The notes under the pieces: model-generated | Seen by the model: the letters and a program-made list of their open reading frames with translations, nothing else | Told to the model about the DNA's origin: nothing | The model's database searches: none | Part shown: piece after piece, positions 33,666 to 35,024 of the stretch | Numbering within the stretch: position 1 is the stretch's first letter | How the letters are laid out: the number at the start of each line of letters is the position of its first letter | DNA from: an uncultured Eubacterium sp. | Lineage (GTDB): Bacteria; Bacillota; Clostridia; Peptostreptococcales; Anaerovoracaceae | Direction of reading: 5' to 3' | Assembly: GCA_937900695.1 (NCBI GenBank) | Contig: CALCFD010000017.1 | Span: 1 to 35,024 of the forward strand | DNA length: 35,024 bases | Translations under genes and position numbers: made by a program

Positions 33666-34943
33666 ATGTTAAAAACAGATATTAAATACGATATGTATAT
33701 AAAGATTTTAGAAGAAGAATTAGTTCCAGCTATGGGATGTACAGAGCCAATAGCTTTAGCTTACGCAGCGGCAAAAGCAAGAGAAGTGTTAAATGCTATG
33801 CCACAAAAAGTTGAAATAGAAGTAAGTGGCAGTATTATTAAAAATGTAAAAAGTGTTATTGTGCCAAATACAAATCATTTAAAAGGTATTCCGGCGGCAG
33901 CAACAGCAGGTATTGTTGCTGGTAAAGCTGAAAAAGAACTAGAGGTAATTGCAGATGTTACGCCTGAGGAAGTTACTAAGATGGCTGAGTTTATGGAAAA
34001 TGTGCCAATAACAGTAAAACATATAGATAGCGGTATTACATTTGAAATTATAGTTTCAGTGTTTAACGGAGATGATTATGTTAAGGTAAGAATTGCAAAT
34101 TATCACACAAATATTGTTTTAATCGAGAAAAATGGCGAAAAGCTAGTTGAGATTCCTGTTGAAGGCGAAAAAGAAGAAGGTCTAACAGACAGAAGCCTTT
34201 TGGATGTTAAGAGCATTTGGGACTTTATCAACACAGTAGATGTAGAAGACATTAAAGAACTTTTAGATAGACAGATTGAGTATAATACAGCTATTGCAGA
34301 GGAAGGGTTAAATGGAGATTATGGCGCTAACATCGGTTCTGTATTGCTTGATACATACGGCACTGATGTTAGAACGCGTGCAAAGGCTATGGCTGCGGCA
34401 GGTTCAGATGCGAGAATGAATGGTTGTGAGCTTCCAGTTATCATCAATGCCGGCAGTGGTAACCAGGGCATGACTTGTTCTCTTCCAGTATTAGAATATG
34501 CAAAAGAATTTGGCGCTGATGAAGAAACTACATATAGGGCATTAGCTTTATCAAATTTGGTGGCTATCCATCAGAAGACTGGTATTGGTAGATTATCGGC
34601 TTACTGTGGAGCGGTTAGTGCAGGAGCAGCGGCAGGAGCAGGTATCGCATATCTTTGTGGTGGAGGATATGAAGAAGTTATTCATACAGTAGTAAATGCT
34701 TTAGCTATTACATCTGGGATTGTTTGTGATGGAGCTAAGGCATCTTGTGCAGCTAAGATAGCATCTTCAGTTGATGCTGGTATTTTAGGATATAATATGT
34801 ATAAGAGAGGTCAACAGTTTTACGCTGGAGACGGCCTTGTAAGCAAGGGTGTTGAGCCAACTATTGAAAATATTGGTCGCCTTGGAAGAGAAGGCATGAG
34901 AGGAACTAATGAAGATATCATAAAGATTATGATGAGCGAGTAG
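33666..34943 (+). CDS. UPF0597-family L-cysteine desulfidase (CyuA/CdsB-like)
   Basis: Start chosen at 33666 (425 residues): TAAGGA lies eight bases upstream, while the ATG at 33657 touches it. The protein belongs to the UPF0597 / serine-dehydratase-alpha-like family, which splits L-cysteine into sulfide, ammonia and pyruvate with a [4Fe-4S] cluster. MGCTEPIALAYA places a cysteine at 25, the position of the active-site Cys in the archaeal enzyme, and a later C-x6-C (VCDGAKASC) plus AYCG match the cluster ligands. It has its own strong promoter and no transporter beside it in this window. An IS end begins 27 bases after the stop. Confidence 0.9.
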   Translation: MLKTDIKYDMYIKILEEELVPAMGCTEPIALAYAAAKAREVLNAMPQKVEIEVSGSIIKNVKSVIVPNTNHLKGIPAAATAGIVAGKAEKELEVIADVTPEEVTKMAEFMENVPITVKHIDSGITFEIIVSVFNGDDYVKVRIANYHTNIVLIEKNGEKLVEIPVEGEKEEGLTDRSLLDVKSIWDFINTVDVEDIKELLDRQIEYNTAIAEEGLNGDYGANIGSVLLDTYGTDVRTRAKAMAAAGSDARMNGCELPVIINAGSGNQGMTCSLPVLEYAKEFGADEETTYRALALSNLVAIHQKTGIGRLSAYCGAVSAGAAAGAGIAYLCGGGYEEVIHTVVNALAITSGIVCDGAKASCAAKIASSVDAGILGYNMYKRGQQFYAGDGLVSKGVEPTIENIGRLGREGMRGTNEDIIKIMMSE

Positions 34944-34970
34944 TATAAAAGAAATATTAAGTTAGGGCAT

Positions 34971-35024
34971 TGTACCGACCCCTAAAAGTTAGACCAAAAA
35001 AATCTAACGATTAGGAGGTCGGTA
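34971..35024 (+). mobile_element. Left end of an IS3-family-like insertion sequence (partial)
   Basis: Begins TGTACCGACCCCTAAAAGTT, which matches from memory the TGTA-type terminal inverted repeats of IS3-family (IS150-like) elements. It ends in AGGAGG at the window edge, the expected ribosome site of the first transposase frame. The arms taccgacc/ggtcggta and gttaga/tctaac make this stretch fold on itself. The transposase and right end lie outside the window. Confidence 0.7.

Overview
The window looks like a chromosomal segment of a low-GC, Gram-positive anaerobe of the class Clostridia. This is inferred from AT-rich base use, strong AGGAGG-type ribosome sites, a Firmicutes-type rnfCDGEAB operon, an F1Fo operon in the order atpBEFHAGDC, a cobalamin-type methionine synthase without a reactivation domain, and lipoprotein signal peptides. 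The species cannot be named from the sequence. No rRNA, tRNA, CRISPR array or prophage was seen.

Layout. 1-299 is non-coding (terminators and one copy of a short repeat). 300-3425 (-) holds a peptidoglycan pair: a RodA/FtsW-type polymerase with an N-terminal FHA domain, followed by a PBP2-type transpeptidase. 3531-4751 (+) is an HI0933-type flavoprotein that overlaps the end of the convergent metH. 4708-8109 (-) is apbE-metH. 8146-9030 (+) is a NusG-domain-II protein plus a Gx-type membrane protein; a shared hairpin terminator separates them from the rnf operon at 9098-14060 (-). 14212-18602 (+) is a class II aldolase / opine-type dehydrogenase / SDR / MATE exporter cluster. 19043-21503 is a divergent LysR regulator and PLP-dependent decarboxylase. 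21665-28075 (-) is the ATP synthase operon with a 45-residue rubredoxin-like gene at its tail. 28389-33573 (+) is a MerR regulator followed by four tightly spaced genes: a multidomain lipoprotein, a zinc-ribbon membrane protein, an SPFH-GYF2 protein and an unrecognised protein. 33666-34943 (+) is a UPF0597-type L-cysteine desulfidase, and at 34971 the window runs into the end of what looks like an IS3-family insertion sequence.

How the parts work together. Rnf (ferredoxin:NAD+ oxidoreductase) makes an ion gradient and the F1Fo synthase spends it. ApbE supplies the covalent FMN of RnfG and RnfD. The c subunit lacks two of the usual Na+ ligands, so proton coupling is favoured. The 14-18 kb cluster could make or modify a small opine-like metabolite and export it. 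The 28-33 kb cluster resembles, in outline, SPFH/zinc-ribbon envelope-stress operons such as Bacillus ydjFGHI, but its lipoprotein and last gene differ. It is the best candidate here for an undescribed system; its function is unknown.
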